A DNA stretch of 64,000 nucleotides from assembly GCA_049976725.1 (NCBI GenBank), contig JBMFHR010000003.1, positions 5,830 to 69,829 on the forward strand, in the 5' to 3' direction. Below are positions 50,301 through 58,453 of the stretch, in pieces. Numbering within the stretch: the first letter of the stretch is position 1; each line of letters opens with the position of its first letter. This DNA comes from Conexivisphaera sp049976725. Lineage in GTDB: Archaea; Thermoproteota; Nitrososphaeria; Conexivisphaerales; Conexivisphaeraceae. Both the position numbers and the translations under genes were made by a program. The notes below the pieces were generated by a model. That model was not told the DNA's origin, ran no database searches, and saw nothing but the letters and a program-made list of their open reading frames with translations.

Positions 50301-50731
50301 GGAGGTTCGAGGCCGAGATATTCATAGGCGTGGTCTACTACCAGAAGCTGCACCACATGGTAGCGGACAAGATACACGCGCGCGCCCGCGGCCAGGTGCA
50401 GATGCTCACCAAGCAGCCGACCGAGGGCCGCGCCCGCGGCGGCGGCCTCAGGTTCGGCGAGATGGAGAGGGACTGCCTCATAGCTTACGGCGCGTCGATG
50501 CTGCTCAGGGACCGCCTCCTGGAGGAGTCGGACAAGACCGAGATCTACGTGTGCGAGCGCTGCGGATACATAGCGTACTACGACAGGAGGCAGCAGAAGC
50601 TCGTCTGCAGGGTCTGCGGCGACAACGCCAAGATCTCCAAGGTCACGGTGGCGTACGCCTTCAAGCTCCTCCTGCAGGAGATAATGAGCCTGGGGATAGC
50701 CCCCAGGCTGCAGGTGGGAGGTAAGGCGTGA
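47360..50731 (+). CDS. rpoB: RNA polymerase subunit B (second largest, unsplit)
   Basis: 1123 residues, one gene carrying both B'' and B' regions. Landmarks: FIINGSERVIVGLEDL near the N-terminus, MCPVETPEGSNCGLVKNLAL, GYNIEDAIVMN, GDKFASRHGQKGVVG with the active-site Lys/His region, and a C-terminal zinc knuckle CERCGYIAYY. The unsplit form excludes many euryarchaeal methanogens and halophiles. The stop overlaps the rpoA start. Confidence 0.98.
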   Translation: MSLRSSSAAEAFDGWPVIENILTTEGIARQHLNSYNYFVDHGLQAIIDEIGGFDVETQTGTYHVKFGKVEVGRPQVTEIDGSVSYVTPMEARLRNLTYSAPIYLEFMVEDPKAPGGYVKQSFVIGYLPVMVRSKVCTLNGLSREELVALGEDPEDPGGYFIINGSERVIVGLEDLSPNMIFVTKERSGTTESYKAIIHSSIVGFRSRVELVLKNDGSIYAKIPLSPVEIPFIVLMKSLGVENDREIAEMVSKRPEIQELLEISFEKALDVRTQKDALVYIGNRVAHGMSESMRVKRAETLLDVHLLPHLGRKEGRYDKALYLAEAANKLLELKMGWIEEDDRDHYGNKIVKLAGELLADLFRSAFRNLIKDMKYQLSRIGQRRGIGAVGAVIKLGIVTDKLNSALATGNWGKGSVGITQLLDRTNYLSTLSHLRRVQSPLSRSQPNFDARELHPTQFGRMCPVETPEGSNCGLVKNLALYAVISVNVPEQEVLDFLYSSGVVPVGSSEASEEDQMAKVIVNGRVVGYVREPEKFVSVLRRARRRGELNPEVSVYYYRPLDPRGTIRIFIHTHAGRVLRPLVVVENGKPKLTREHVEKLRRGDLTWRDLIRMGVLELLDANEEENAYIALKPGDLTPEHTHLELYPPAMLGVVASIIPYPEHNQSPRNTYETAMGKQALGFPHTNYFLTLYSRQHLLVYPQKPLVRTKIMDLIGLDRHPIGQNAVVAVLSFEGYNIEDAIVMNRASIERGLGRSFFYRTYEAVAQQYPGGSRDKFESPRPEDNVRGYRGEKYYRLLEADGAVMAEAEVSGGDVLIGKTSPPRFIEEYREAEARGLYRRDSSVALRPSERGVVDSVILTQTVEGYRAFRVRVRDQRIPELGDKFASRHGQKGVVGLIVDPEDMPYTEDGIVPDIIVNPHAFPSRMTVGQFLESIAGKAAALRGRPVDASAFSGEPMDEVRRALIEHGFKPTGKEVMYDGRTGRRFEAEIFIGVVYYQKLHHMVADKIHARARGQVQMLTKQPTEGRARGGGLRFGEMERDCLIAYGASMLLRDRLLEESDKTEIYVCERCGYIAYYDRRQQKLVCRVCGDNAKISKVTVAYAFKLLLQEIMSLGIAPRLQVGGKA

Positions 50732-53700
50732 TGCTGTCCGTAACCTTTGAGGCGCCGAAGGTCGTGAAGGCGATCAAGTTCGGGGTGTTCCCGCCGGCGG
50801 AGATCAGGAAGTACTCCGTGGTCGAGATCACGATTCCCGAGACGTACGACGAGGACGGCCTCCCGATCCCGGGCGGCCTCATGGACAACAGGCTGGGCGT
50901 CCTCGAGCCCGGCCAGATATGCGGGACCTGCGGCAACCCGGCCCCCGAGTGTCCGGGCCACTTCGGCCACATAGAGCTGGCTGAGCCCGTTATACACGCG
51001 TCGTTCGCGGATGACATAAAGGTCCTGCTCACCGTCACCTGCAGGTCCTGCGGCCGCCTCCTGATCCCCGAGGCGGAGATAGAGGCCTACAAGAGGGAGC
51101 TGAGCGAGGCCGCGCCCTACAGGCCGGACCTTCGGGAGAGGATAGCCAAGGAGATATACGCGAAGGCCAGGAAGGCCAAGATCTGCCCGCACTGCGGCGC
51201 GAAGAAGCTCGAGATAGAGTTCACGCGCCCGCACATATTCCACGAGATCATGGAGGACGGGAGCGCCGTCAGGCTGACGCCGGCCGTCGTGAGGGAGCGC
51301 CTCGAGAAGATAACCGACGACGATTATCGCCTGCTGGGCTACGATCCGAACTCGGCCAAGCCGGAGTGGTTCGTGCTCCAGGTGCTGCCTGTCCCGCCCG
51401 TCGCGATGAGGCCCTCGATAACGCTCGAGAGCGGTGTTCGCTCCGAGGACGACCTGACCCACAAGCTGGTCGACGTGGTCAGGACGAACGCGCGCGTCAA
51501 GGAGGCGAAGGAGTCCGGGTCACCGCCGCTCATAATGCAGGACCTGATGGACCTGCTGCAGTACCACGTGACCACGTACTTCGACAACGAGTCGTCCAGC
51601 ATACCCCCGGCCCACCACAGGTCCGGGCGCCCGCTCAAGACGCTGGCGCAGAGGCTGAAGGGCAAGGAGGGGCGCTTCAGGGGGAGCCTCTCGGGCAAGC
51701 GCGTCGACTTCTCCGCCAGGACCGTGATATCGCCGGACCCCAGCATAGACATCTCCGAGGTGGGCGTGCCGCTCGAAGTCGCCAAGAAGCTGACGGTCCC
51801 GGAGCGCGTCACGCCATGGAACATAGAGTTCCTGAGGCAGCTGGTCCGGAACGGCCCCTCCAAGTACCCGGGCGCCAACTACATAATAAGGCCGGACGGC
51901 GTCAAGATAAGGTTGGAGTTCGTCCCCGACAGGGAGGCGTACGCGAACTCCCTGGACGTCGGGTACATCGTGGAGCGCCACCTACTGGATGGCGACGTCG
52001 TCCTGTTCAACAGGCAGCCCTCGCTGCACCGCATGTCCATAATGGCGCACTACGTCCGCGTGCTGCCCTACCGCACGTTCAGGCTGCACCCCGCCGTCTG
52101 CCCGCCGTACAATGCCGACTTCGACGGGGACGAGATGAACCTCCACGTGCCGCAGGGCGAGGAGGCGCGCTCCGAGGCCCGCGAGCTGATGAGCGTGCAG
52201 GGCCAGATAATATCCCCGAGGTACGGCGGCCCCATCATAGGCGCTATAAGGGACTACCTGTCCTCGGGCTACCTGCTCACGAAGGACGACACGCTGCTCG
52301 ACGCCCGGACGTTCGCCTACCTGGCCTACGAGGGAGGGTACACTGGGCCACTGCCCGAGCCCGCGGTCAAGGACCCGAGGCCGATGTACACGGGCAGGCA
52401 GCTCTTCTCGCTCTTCCTGCCACGCGGCTTCAACTACGTGCTGACCTCCAGGTGGGCCAAGACGATGAGGAAGAGGCGCGACGTCGTGATAAGGGACGGC
52501 CAGCTCGTCTCGGGGATCGTGGACAAGGCGTCGATAGGCGCGGAGGAGCCGGACAGCCTGCTCCACAGGATAGTGAAGGACTACGGCAACGAGGAGGCCA
52601 GGAGGTTCCTCAACTCCACCCTCAGGATCCTGAGGGAGTACATAACCGGCAGGGGCTTCAGCTACGGGTACGACGACCTAGAGGTGCCCGACGAGGTGAA
52701 GGCGCAGATAAAGTCGGTGGTCGACGAGGCGTACAGCAAGATAGAGAAGTACGTCGACGACTATGTGAACGGCCGCATGACGCCCGTCAAGGGGCTCAGG
52801 CTGGAGGACGTCCTCGAGCAGAAGATAATGGACGCGCTGGGCGAGGCGCGCGACCGGGCCGGCGAGCTGCTGGAGCGCGTGCTGCCCGACGACAACCCGG
52901 GAGTCATAATGAGCCGCAGCGGCGCCCGCGGCAGCTCCCTCAACCTAGGCCAGATGATGGCGCTCCTGGGCCAGCAGGCCGTCAGGGGCAAGAGGATCAA
53001 GAGGGGCTACAGGCACAGGCCCCTCCCGCACTTCAGGGAGGGCGAGCCGAGCCCCGACGCCTACGGGTTCGTCAAGTCGAACTTCAGGGACGGCCTCACT
53101 CCCATAGAGTTCTTCTACCACTCGATGGCGGGGAGGGAAGGGCTGGTCGACACGGCCGTCAGGACGCAGCAGAGCGGCTACATGCAGCGTAGGCTCGTCA
53201 ACGCGATGGAGCACCTGAGGGTCGAGTACGACTACACGGTCAGGGACCCGGAGGGCAACATAATACAGTTCATCTACGGGGAGGACGGCGTCGATCCGGC
53301 CAAGAGCGACCACGGGGAAGCGGTGAATATAGATCGCCTGGCCGACGTCATCCTGCTCAAGGACGATCCCAGCGAGCCGAGGGCGACGCTCGAGGAGAAG
53401 ATGCGCATCCTCAGCAAGTACGAGGGCGAGCTGAACGAACGCCTCCGCGAGAAGCTGAGGTCCGTGCTGAAGTCCAGGGAGATGAGCGCCAGGTCGGCCG
53501 AGGAGCTATGCTCCCTCACGATACAGAAGTTCAGGTCGGCCATGATCGAGCCCGGCGAGGCCGTCGGCATCGTCTCCGCGCAGTCCATAGGCGAGCCGGG
53601 CACGCAGATGACCCTCAGGACCTTCCACTTCGCCGGCGTCAAGGAGAAGGACGTCACGCTCGGCCTTCCGAGGCTGATAGAGCTGGTGGACGCGAGAAAG

Positions 53701-54549
53701 CAGCCGAGCACCCCCGTTATGGAGATCTACCTCGATGAGGAGCACAGGAGGGACCGCGAAAGGGCGCTGGAGGTCGCGCGCGAGATACTCTTCACCAGGG
53801 TCGAGGACCTCGCGTCGAGCGTGGAGATAGATTACTCCACCGGCTCGGTCATAGTGGCGCTCGACAGGGATCTCCTCAACGACAGGGGATGCACCGTGGA
53901 GGAGGTCGCCAAGGCCCTCAGCGTGGGCAAGCGCAAGGTGGACTACGACGCCGATTCCGCCGTGGTCTCGGTCTCGCTCGAGAGCTTCGACATAGCGTCC
54001 CTGTACAGCCTCAGGGACAAGGTGCTGAGGACGCGCGTCAAGGGAATAGCTGGGATAACCCGCGTCAGCCTGGAGGAGAGGGACGGCGAGTGGGTGATAG
54101 TCACATCCGGCTCGGACCTGCGGAAGGTCCTGCAGATACCCGGAGTGGACCCGACTAGGACGAGGACCAACAGCATACACGAGATCGCCATGGTGCTGGG
54201 CATAGAGGCCGCCAGGCAGGCCCTCATAGAGGAGATGCTGAGCACGCTCGAGGAGCAGGGACTGGAGGTCGACGTGAGGCACATAATGCTGGTGGCCGAC
54301 CTGATGACGCACAAGGGCGTGGTGCAGCAGGTCGGGAGGCACGGCGTGGCCGGCACGAAGACGAGCGTGCTGGCCAGGGCCGCCTTCGAGATAACGGTGC
54401 CCACGCTGGCGGAGGCCGCCGCCAAGGGCGAGACAGACGAGCTCAGGGGCGTGACCGAGAACGTCATAGTGGGCGGGATAGTGCCCGTGGGCACGGGAAT
54501 GGTGGATCTGTACATGAGCGCGCCGGAGGAGGTGAGCGAGCCGCAATGA
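50731..54549 (+). CDS. rpoA: RNA polymerase largest subunit, fused A'-A''
   Basis: 1272 residues from ATG 50731. N-terminal clamp with CGTCGNPAPECPGHFGHI and a second zinc set CPHCGAKK; catalytic loop NADFDGDEMN at 461-470 with the Mg-binding aspartates; bridge-helix region TPIEFFYHSMAGREGLVDTAV; then, without a break, the A'' part from about residue 918 (RSAEELCSLTIQKFRSAMIEPGEAVGIVSAQSIGEPGTQMT). Most euryarchaea and crenarchaea split this gene into rpoA1 and rpoA2 just before that point. No intein. Lineage meaning discussed in the findings. Confidence 0.98.
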   Translation: MLSVTFEAPKVVKAIKFGVFPPAEIRKYSVVEITIPETYDEDGLPIPGGLMDNRLGVLEPGQICGTCGNPAPECPGHFGHIELAEPVIHASFADDIKVLLTVTCRSCGRLLIPEAEIEAYKRELSEAAPYRPDLRERIAKEIYAKARKAKICPHCGAKKLEIEFTRPHIFHEIMEDGSAVRLTPAVVRERLEKITDDDYRLLGYDPNSAKPEWFVLQVLPVPPVAMRPSITLESGVRSEDDLTHKLVDVVRTNARVKEAKESGSPPLIMQDLMDLLQYHVTTYFDNESSSIPPAHHRSGRPLKTLAQRLKGKEGRFRGSLSGKRVDFSARTVISPDPSIDISEVGVPLEVAKKLTVPERVTPWNIEFLRQLVRNGPSKYPGANYIIRPDGVKIRLEFVPDREAYANSLDVGYIVERHLLDGDVVLFNRQPSLHRMSIMAHYVRVLPYRTFRLHPAVCPPYNADFDGDEMNLHVPQGEEARSEARELMSVQGQIISPRYGGPIIGAIRDYLSSGYLLTKDDTLLDARTFAYLAYEGGYTGPLPEPAVKDPRPMYTGRQLFSLFLPRGFNYVLTSRWAKTMRKRRDVVIRDGQLVSGIVDKASIGAEEPDSLLHRIVKDYGNEEARRFLNSTLRILREYITGRGFSYGYDDLEVPDEVKAQIKSVVDEAYSKIEKYVDDYVNGRMTPVKGLRLEDVLEQKIMDALGEARDRAGELLERVLPDDNPGVIMSRSGARGSSLNLGQMMALLGQQAVRGKRIKRGYRHRPLPHFREGEPSPDAYGFVKSNFRDGLTPIEFFYHSMAGREGLVDTAVRTQQSGYMQRRLVNAMEHLRVEYDYTVRDPEGNIIQFIYGEDGVDPAKSDHGEAVNIDRLADVILLKDDPSEPRATLEEKMRILSKYEGELNERLREKLRSVLKSREMSARSAEELCSLTIQKFRSAMIEPGEAVGIVSAQSIGEPGTQMTLRTFHFAGVKEKDVTLGLPRLIELVDARKQPSTPVMEIYLDEEHRRDRERALEVAREILFTRVEDLASSVEIDYSTGSVIVALDRDLLNDRGCTVEEVAKALSVGKRKVDYDADSAVVSVSLESFDIASLYSLRDKVLRTRVKGIAGITRVSLEERDGEWVIVTSGSDLRKVLQIPGVDPTRTRTNSIHEIAMVLGIEAARQALIEEMLSTLEEQGLEVDVRHIMLVADLMTHKGVVQQVGRHGVAGTKTSVLARAAFEITVPTLAEAAAKGETDELRGVTENVIVGGIVPVGTGMVDLYMSAPEEVSEPQ

Positions 54550-54914
54550 AGGAGTACGTGAGGAGCCTCTCGGACTTCATGCAGGTCGTCAGGAGGACGG
54601 GCGGCGTCGAGTACGGGCTGCGCGGCACCCTGAAGCACGTCGGATCCGCCAGGCTCGTCGTGGCCTCCAACGGGCTCGCGCCCGAGGAGGTCGCGAGGCT
54701 CGAGGACTCGATCAAGGACTCGAGGGGGATCCTCGTGCACTTCAGGGACATCACGCCGGCCGAGCTGGGGAGGGCCGTGGGGAGGCAGCACCCGGTCAAG
54801 GCCCTGGCCGTGATCGCGCTGGGGGACGCGGACCTCGACAGGTTCCTGGACTCGATCAAGGGGCTCGAGGAGTCGGGCGCGCTGAGGATGGTCCGCGCGT
54901 CCAGGAGGAGATGA
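54546..54914 (+). CDS. rpl30e: Ribosomal protein eL30 (L30e) family
   Basis: 122 residues, L7Ae/L30e fold. SDFMQVVRRTGGVEYGLRGTLKHVGSARLVVASNGL is the typical start and LGRAVGRQHPVKALAVIALGD the end of the RNA-binding fold. In archaeal operons L30e sits between rpoA2 and nusA, exactly as here. Slightly longer than usual at the C-terminus. Overlaps rpoA and nusA by 4 bp. Confidence 0.9.
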   Translation: MKEYVRSLSDFMQVVRRTGGVEYGLRGTLKHVGSARLVVASNGLAPEEVARLEDSIKDSRGILVHFRDITPAELGRAVGRQHPVKALAVIALGDADLDRFLDSIKGLEESGALRMVRASRRR

Positions 54915-55354
54915 GCATGCCCAAGGACGAGATAATACTCACCGAGAACGAGCTTAGGCTGATGTCCCTGTTCTCGACGCTCACCGGGATCTCGCCCAGG
55001 GACTGCGTGATAGACGACAAGTTCGACAGGCTGATATTCGTGGTCGACGAGGGCACCGACATCCCGAGGGACAAGATAGCCAGGGAGGCCATGGATTACC
55101 TGAGGAAGAAGGTCAACAGGGAAGTGGAGATAGTCGAGTACTCGGACGACCCCGTGAAGCTGATAAAGAACGCGCTGGGCGGCCGCGGCATACTGGACGT
55201 CAGGATAATACCGCGCGGCAATGCCAAGGTCGCCATCGTCGTGGCTGATCCGAAGGAGAAGGGCCGCGTGGTCGGGAGGCAGGGCAGGAACGCAGAGAGG
55301 GCCAGGCTGCTGGCCAAGAGGTACCACGGGATAGACCGCATACAGGTCTCGTGA
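54911..55354 (+). CDS. nusA: NusA-like transcription factor (two KH domains)
   Basis: 147 residues, short archaeal NusA comprising only KH1-KH2. DDKFDRLIFVVDEGTD, ALGGRGILDVRIIPRG and VVGRQGRNAERARLLAKRYHGI carry the KH loops (the second GRQG). It lacks the RNAP-binding domain of bacterial NusA. Starts at ATG 54911 with a second ATG two codons on. Confidence 0.94.
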   Translation: MSMPKDEIILTENELRLMSLFSTLTGISPRDCVIDDKFDRLIFVVDEGTDIPRDKIAREAMDYLRKKVNREVEIVEYSDDPVKLIKNALGGRGILDVRIIPRGNAKVAIVVADPKEKGRVVGRQGRNAERARLLAKRYHGIDRIQVS

Positions 55355-55374
55355 TCCGGGCACGGTGGAAAACG

Positions 55375-55382
55375 CTTTTATC
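55375..55382 (+). promoter_or_regulatory. TATA box of rpsL
   Basis: CTTTTATC (core 55375-55382), about 27 nt upstream of ATG 55406. Confidence 0.6.
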
Positions 55383-55405
55383 TGGGGCCAGGGGTCGGCG
55401 TGGTC

Positions 55406-55846
55406 ATGGGTAGCAAGTCGCCGATGGGCGAGTTCGCGGCCCGGAAGCTGTACGCCAGGAGGAAGCACTTCAGGTGGTCCGACAGCAACTACAAGCGCCG
55501 CGTCCTGAGGCTCGATGAGAAGTTCGATCCGCTGGAGGGAGCCCCGCAGGCCCGCGGGATAGTGCTGGAGAAGGTCGGCATCGAGTCCAGGCAGCCGAAC
55601 TCAGCGATACGCAAGTGCGTGCGCGTGCAGATAGTCAAGAACGGGAAGACCGTGACCGCGTTCGTCCCCGGCGACGGAGGACTCAATTTCATCGACGAGC
55701 ACGACGAGGTGATAATAGAGGGAATAGGGGGCTCGGAGGGCCGCTCCATGGGCGACATACCCGGGGTCAAGTACAAGGTGTCGATGGTCAACGGTGTGTC
55801 GCTCAAGATGCTCCTCCTCGGGAGGAAGGAGAAGCCCAGGAGGTGA
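55406..55846 (+). CDS. rpsL: Ribosomal protein uS12
   Basis: 146 residues, archaeal length. QPNSAIRKCVRVQIVKNGKTVTAFVPGDGGLN holds the decoding-centre loop and the site of streptomycin interaction. I prefer ATG 55406 to the GTG two codons earlier because of the TATA spacing. First of the S12-S7 pair; S7 starts 4 bp later. Confidence 0.97.
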   Translation: MGSKSPMGEFAARKLYARRKHFRWSDSNYKRRVLRLDEKFDPLEGAPQARGIVLEKVGIESRQPNSAIRKCVRVQIVKNGKTVTAFVPGDGGLNFIDEHDEVIIEGIGGSEGRSMGDIPGVKYKVSMVNGVSLKMLLLGRKEKPRR

Positions 55847-55850
55847 CTCC

Positions 55851-56462
55851 ATGTCGAAGAAGGCCAAGGAGGAGCCGAGGATCCTGCTCTTCGGCAAGTG
55901 GAGCTTCGACGACGTGGAGGTAAAGGATCCCGGGCTCAAGAAGGTCATAAGCCTGAAGCCGGTGTACGTGCCCCACACCTTCGGCAGGCACGAGCATCGC
56001 CGCTTCGGCAAGGTTGAGGTGAACATAGTGGAGAGGCTGGTGAACCAGCTCATGCACTTCGGCAAGAAGGACTGGAAGAACACCGGCAGGATGGGCGGGA
56101 AGAAGCACCGGGCGATGAACATAGTGAGGACGGCCTTCGACATAATTCACCTGAAGACCGGCAGGAACCCCATAGAGGTGCTCGTCAGGGCCGTGGAGAA
56201 CGCGTCGCCGAACGAGGACGTGACAAGGATAACTTACGGAGGCGTCACGTACCACGTGAGCGTCGACGTGTCGCCCTCCAGGCGCGTGGACCTGGCCCTG
56301 CGCAACATAGCGCTGGGGGCGAGGGAGGCCGCGTTCTCCAACCCGAAGAGCATAGAGGAGTGCCTCGCCGACGAGATAATCGCGGCCGCCAACGGCGACA
56401 CCAGCAGCTTCGCCGTGAAGGCAAGGATAGAGGTCGAGCGCGTCGCGGCGGCCTCCAGGTGA
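55851..56462 (+). CDS. rpsG: Ribosomal protein uS7
   Basis: 203 residues. RFGKVEVNIVERLVNQLMHFG, NPIEVLVRAVENASPNEDVTRI and the C-terminal EVERVAAASR are typical archaeal S7, the primary binder of the 16S 3' major domain. The frame extends upstream into rpsL, but ATG 55851 gives the proper N-terminus (MSKKAKEEPRILLFGKW). Confidence 0.96.
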   Translation: MSKKAKEEPRILLFGKWSFDDVEVKDPGLKKVISLKPVYVPHTFGRHEHRRFGKVEVNIVERLVNQLMHFGKKDWKNTGRMGGKKHRAMNIVRTAFDIIHLKTGRNPIEVLVRAVENASPNEDVTRITYGGVTYHVSVDVSPSRRVDLALRNIALGAREAAFSNPKSIEECLADEIIAAANGDTSSFAVKARIEVERVAAASR

Positions 56463-56528
56463 GCTCCGGGATCGGAAGAAGCCGCTCGCTGGCCGGGTCC
56501 GCGCGGCGTATTTCCCGCGTCGCAATCC

Positions 56529-56535
56529 TTAAATA
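56529..56535 (+). promoter_or_regulatory. TATA box of EF-1alpha
   Basis: TTAAATA, about 34 nt upstream of ATG 56566, leaving a short leader. Confidence 0.55.
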
Positions 56536-56565
56536 GACAGCTGCGTGCGAAAGGCGCGGAGAGCT

Positions 56566-57897
56566 ATGTCCGAGAGGCAGAAACCGTCTAAACCGCACCT
56601 CAACATAGTCGTGGTGGGGCACGTCGACCACGGGAAGTCGACCCTCACGGGCCACCTTCTCTACCGCCTGGGGAAGGTCGACGCGAGGACCATAGAGGAG
56701 TACGCGAAGATGTCCGAGAAGCTGGGTGCGGGCGACACCTTCAAGTTCGCCTGGGTCCTGGATCGGCTCAAGGAGGAGAGGGAGAGGGGGATCACGATAG
56801 ATCTGGCGTTCCAGGACTTCGAGACGAAGAAGTACTACTGGACCCTCATAGACGCGCCCGGCCACAGGGACTTCGTCAAGAACATGATCACTGGCGCCAG
56901 CCAGGCCGACGCCGCCATACTGGTGGTGTCCGCGAAGCCCGGCGAGACCGAGTCCGCGCTGTCGGACGAGGGCCAGGCCAGGGAGCACGCGTTCCTCCTC
57001 AAGACCCTCGGCGTCAACCAGATCGTGGTCGCGATAAACAAGATGGACGCGACCACCCCGCCCTACGATCAGAAGCGCTACGAGGAGGTCAAGAACGCTG
57101 TGACGAGCCTCCTCAAGCTCGTGGGGTACAAGGTCGACAAGATCAGGTTCGTTCCCGTTTCGGGGTGGAAGGGCGACAACCTGGTGGAGCCCTCGCCGAA
57201 CACGCCCTGGTACAAGGGCCCGACGCTCGTCGAGGCGCTGGACGAGCTCGAGGAGCCGCCGAAGCCGGTCGACAAGCCGCTGAGGATACCCGTGCAGGAC
57301 GTGTACTCGATAACCGGCGTCGGCACCGTGCCGGTGGGCCGCGTTGAGACCGGGATCCTGAAGGTGGGCGACACCGTCGTCATCATGCCGTCGGGCGCCG
57401 TGGGCGAGGTCAAGTCCATAGAGACCCATCACACGCCGATACAGGAGGCCCTGCCGGGCGACAACATAGGTTTCAACATCAGGGGCGTCTCGAAGGACGA
57501 CGTCAAGCGCGGCTACGTCGTGGGACACCTGGACAACCCGCCGACCGTCGTCAAGGAGTTCGTCGCGCGCATAATAGTCGTGTTCCACCCGACCGCGTTC
57601 GCGGCCGGCTACACGCCCGTGCTCCACGCGCACACCGCGCAGGTCCCCGCGCAGGTGACGGAGCTCTTGCAGAAGCTGGACCCGCGCACCGGCCAGGTGA
57701 CCGAGGAGAACCCCAAGAGCCTCAAGACGGGCGACGCGGCCGTGGTCAAGATCAGGCCCCTGAAGCCGCTGAGCATCGAGGAGTACAAGAGCATACCGCA
57801 GCTCGGAAGGTTCGCGCTGAGGGACTCCGGCAGGACGATCGCGGCCGGCGTCGTCGAGAAGATAACCGAGGTCCAGGAAATCAAGATAAAGAAGTGA
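56566..57897 (+). CDS. tuf: Translation elongation factor 1 alpha (EF-Tu homolog)
   Basis: 443 residues. G1 GHVDHGKST, switch I with ERERGITID, DAPGHRDFVKN, and NKMD (in AINKMDATTPPY) are all canonical; domains 2 and 3 follow (PVQDVYSITGVGTVPVGRVETG; HTAQVPAQVTEL). Delivers aminoacyl-tRNA. ATG 56566 is used rather than GTG 56545. In many archaea rps10 follows tuf; here it does not, and a convergent GNAT gene follows. Confidence 0.97.
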   Translation: MSERQKPSKPHLNIVVVGHVDHGKSTLTGHLLYRLGKVDARTIEEYAKMSEKLGAGDTFKFAWVLDRLKEERERGITIDLAFQDFETKKYYWTLIDAPGHRDFVKNMITGASQADAAILVVSAKPGETESALSDEGQAREHAFLLKTLGVNQIVVAINKMDATTPPYDQKRYEEVKNAVTSLLKLVGYKVDKIRFVPVSGWKGDNLVEPSPNTPWYKGPTLVEALDELEEPPKPVDKPLRIPVQDVYSITGVGTVPVGRVETGILKVGDTVVIMPSGAVGEVKSIETHHTPIQEALPGDNIGFNIRGVSKDDVKRGYVVGHLDNPPTVVKEFVARIIVVFHPTAFAAGYTPVLHAHTAQVPAQVTELLQKLDPRTGQVTEENPKSLKTGDAAVVKIRPLKPLSIEEYKSIPQLGRFALRDSGRTIAAGVVEKITEVQEIKIKK

Positions 57898-57919
57898 CCC
57901 GATCGCAGCATTCGGATCT

Positions 57920-57968
57920 GATCGCAATTATATAATTAATGGTAATTAAATCTAAATGAAAATAGATA
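57920..57968. terminator. AT-rich bidirectional termination region
   Basis: About 45 bp of nearly pure A/T between the convergent EF-1alpha and GNAT genes, with T-runs on both strands suitable for archaeal oligo-T termination. Confidence 0.4.
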
Positions 57969-57970
57969 TT

Positions 57971-58447
57971 TCAGCGCACTTCCTTCGCGAAGACGCCGGT
58001 TATCTCCCTGAAGCCTATCTTGCTGTAGAAGCCCTCAGCTATGACGTTCTTGGCGGGGAACTCCGCGAAGATCATCTCGGCCCCCTTGGACCTGAGGGCC
58101 TTCTCGGCCTCCTCCACCAGCCTGTACCCGAGCCCGCGCCTCCTGTACTCGGGCATCAGGTAGACGTCCACTATCTGTCCCACGATGCGCGGCTTGTAGA
58201 AGCACCTGTCCACGATCTTCCCTATCAGGACGCCCTCGGCCTTCCCGCCGTCGTCCACCACCAGGACCACGTAATTGGAGTCCTTGATCACGCTCTGGAC
58301 GTACTTGCTCACCTCGTTCTCCAGCTCCTCCACCGGCGTGAGGAGCGGGTCGAACTCGCCGTTCAGGCGCTTGAGCCTAGACACTAGGTCCACTAGGCGC
58401 TGCGCGTCCTCGCTCCTGGCCGGCCTGATGGATACGGAACTCACCAT
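57971..58447 (-). CDS. GNAT-family N-acetyltransferase
   Basis: 158 residues. IVDVYLMPEYRRRGLGYRLVEEAEKAL carries the acetyl-CoA pyrophosphate loop RRRGLG; FYSKIGFREI is the closing motif. Substrate unknown; archaeal relatives acetylate protein N-termini, amino acids or polyamines. It starts 7 bp after the malic enzyme gene and is probably cotranscribed with it. Confidence 0.87.
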   Translation of the reverse strand: MVSSVSIRPARSEDAQRLVDLVSRLKRLNGEFDPLLTPVEELENEVSKYVQSVIKDSNYVVLVVDDGGKAEGVLIGKIVDRCFYKPRIVGQIVDVYLMPEYRRRGLGYRLVEEAEKALRSKGAEMIFAEFPAKNVIAEGFYSKIGFREITGVFAKEVR

Positions 58448-58453
58448 GGCGGG

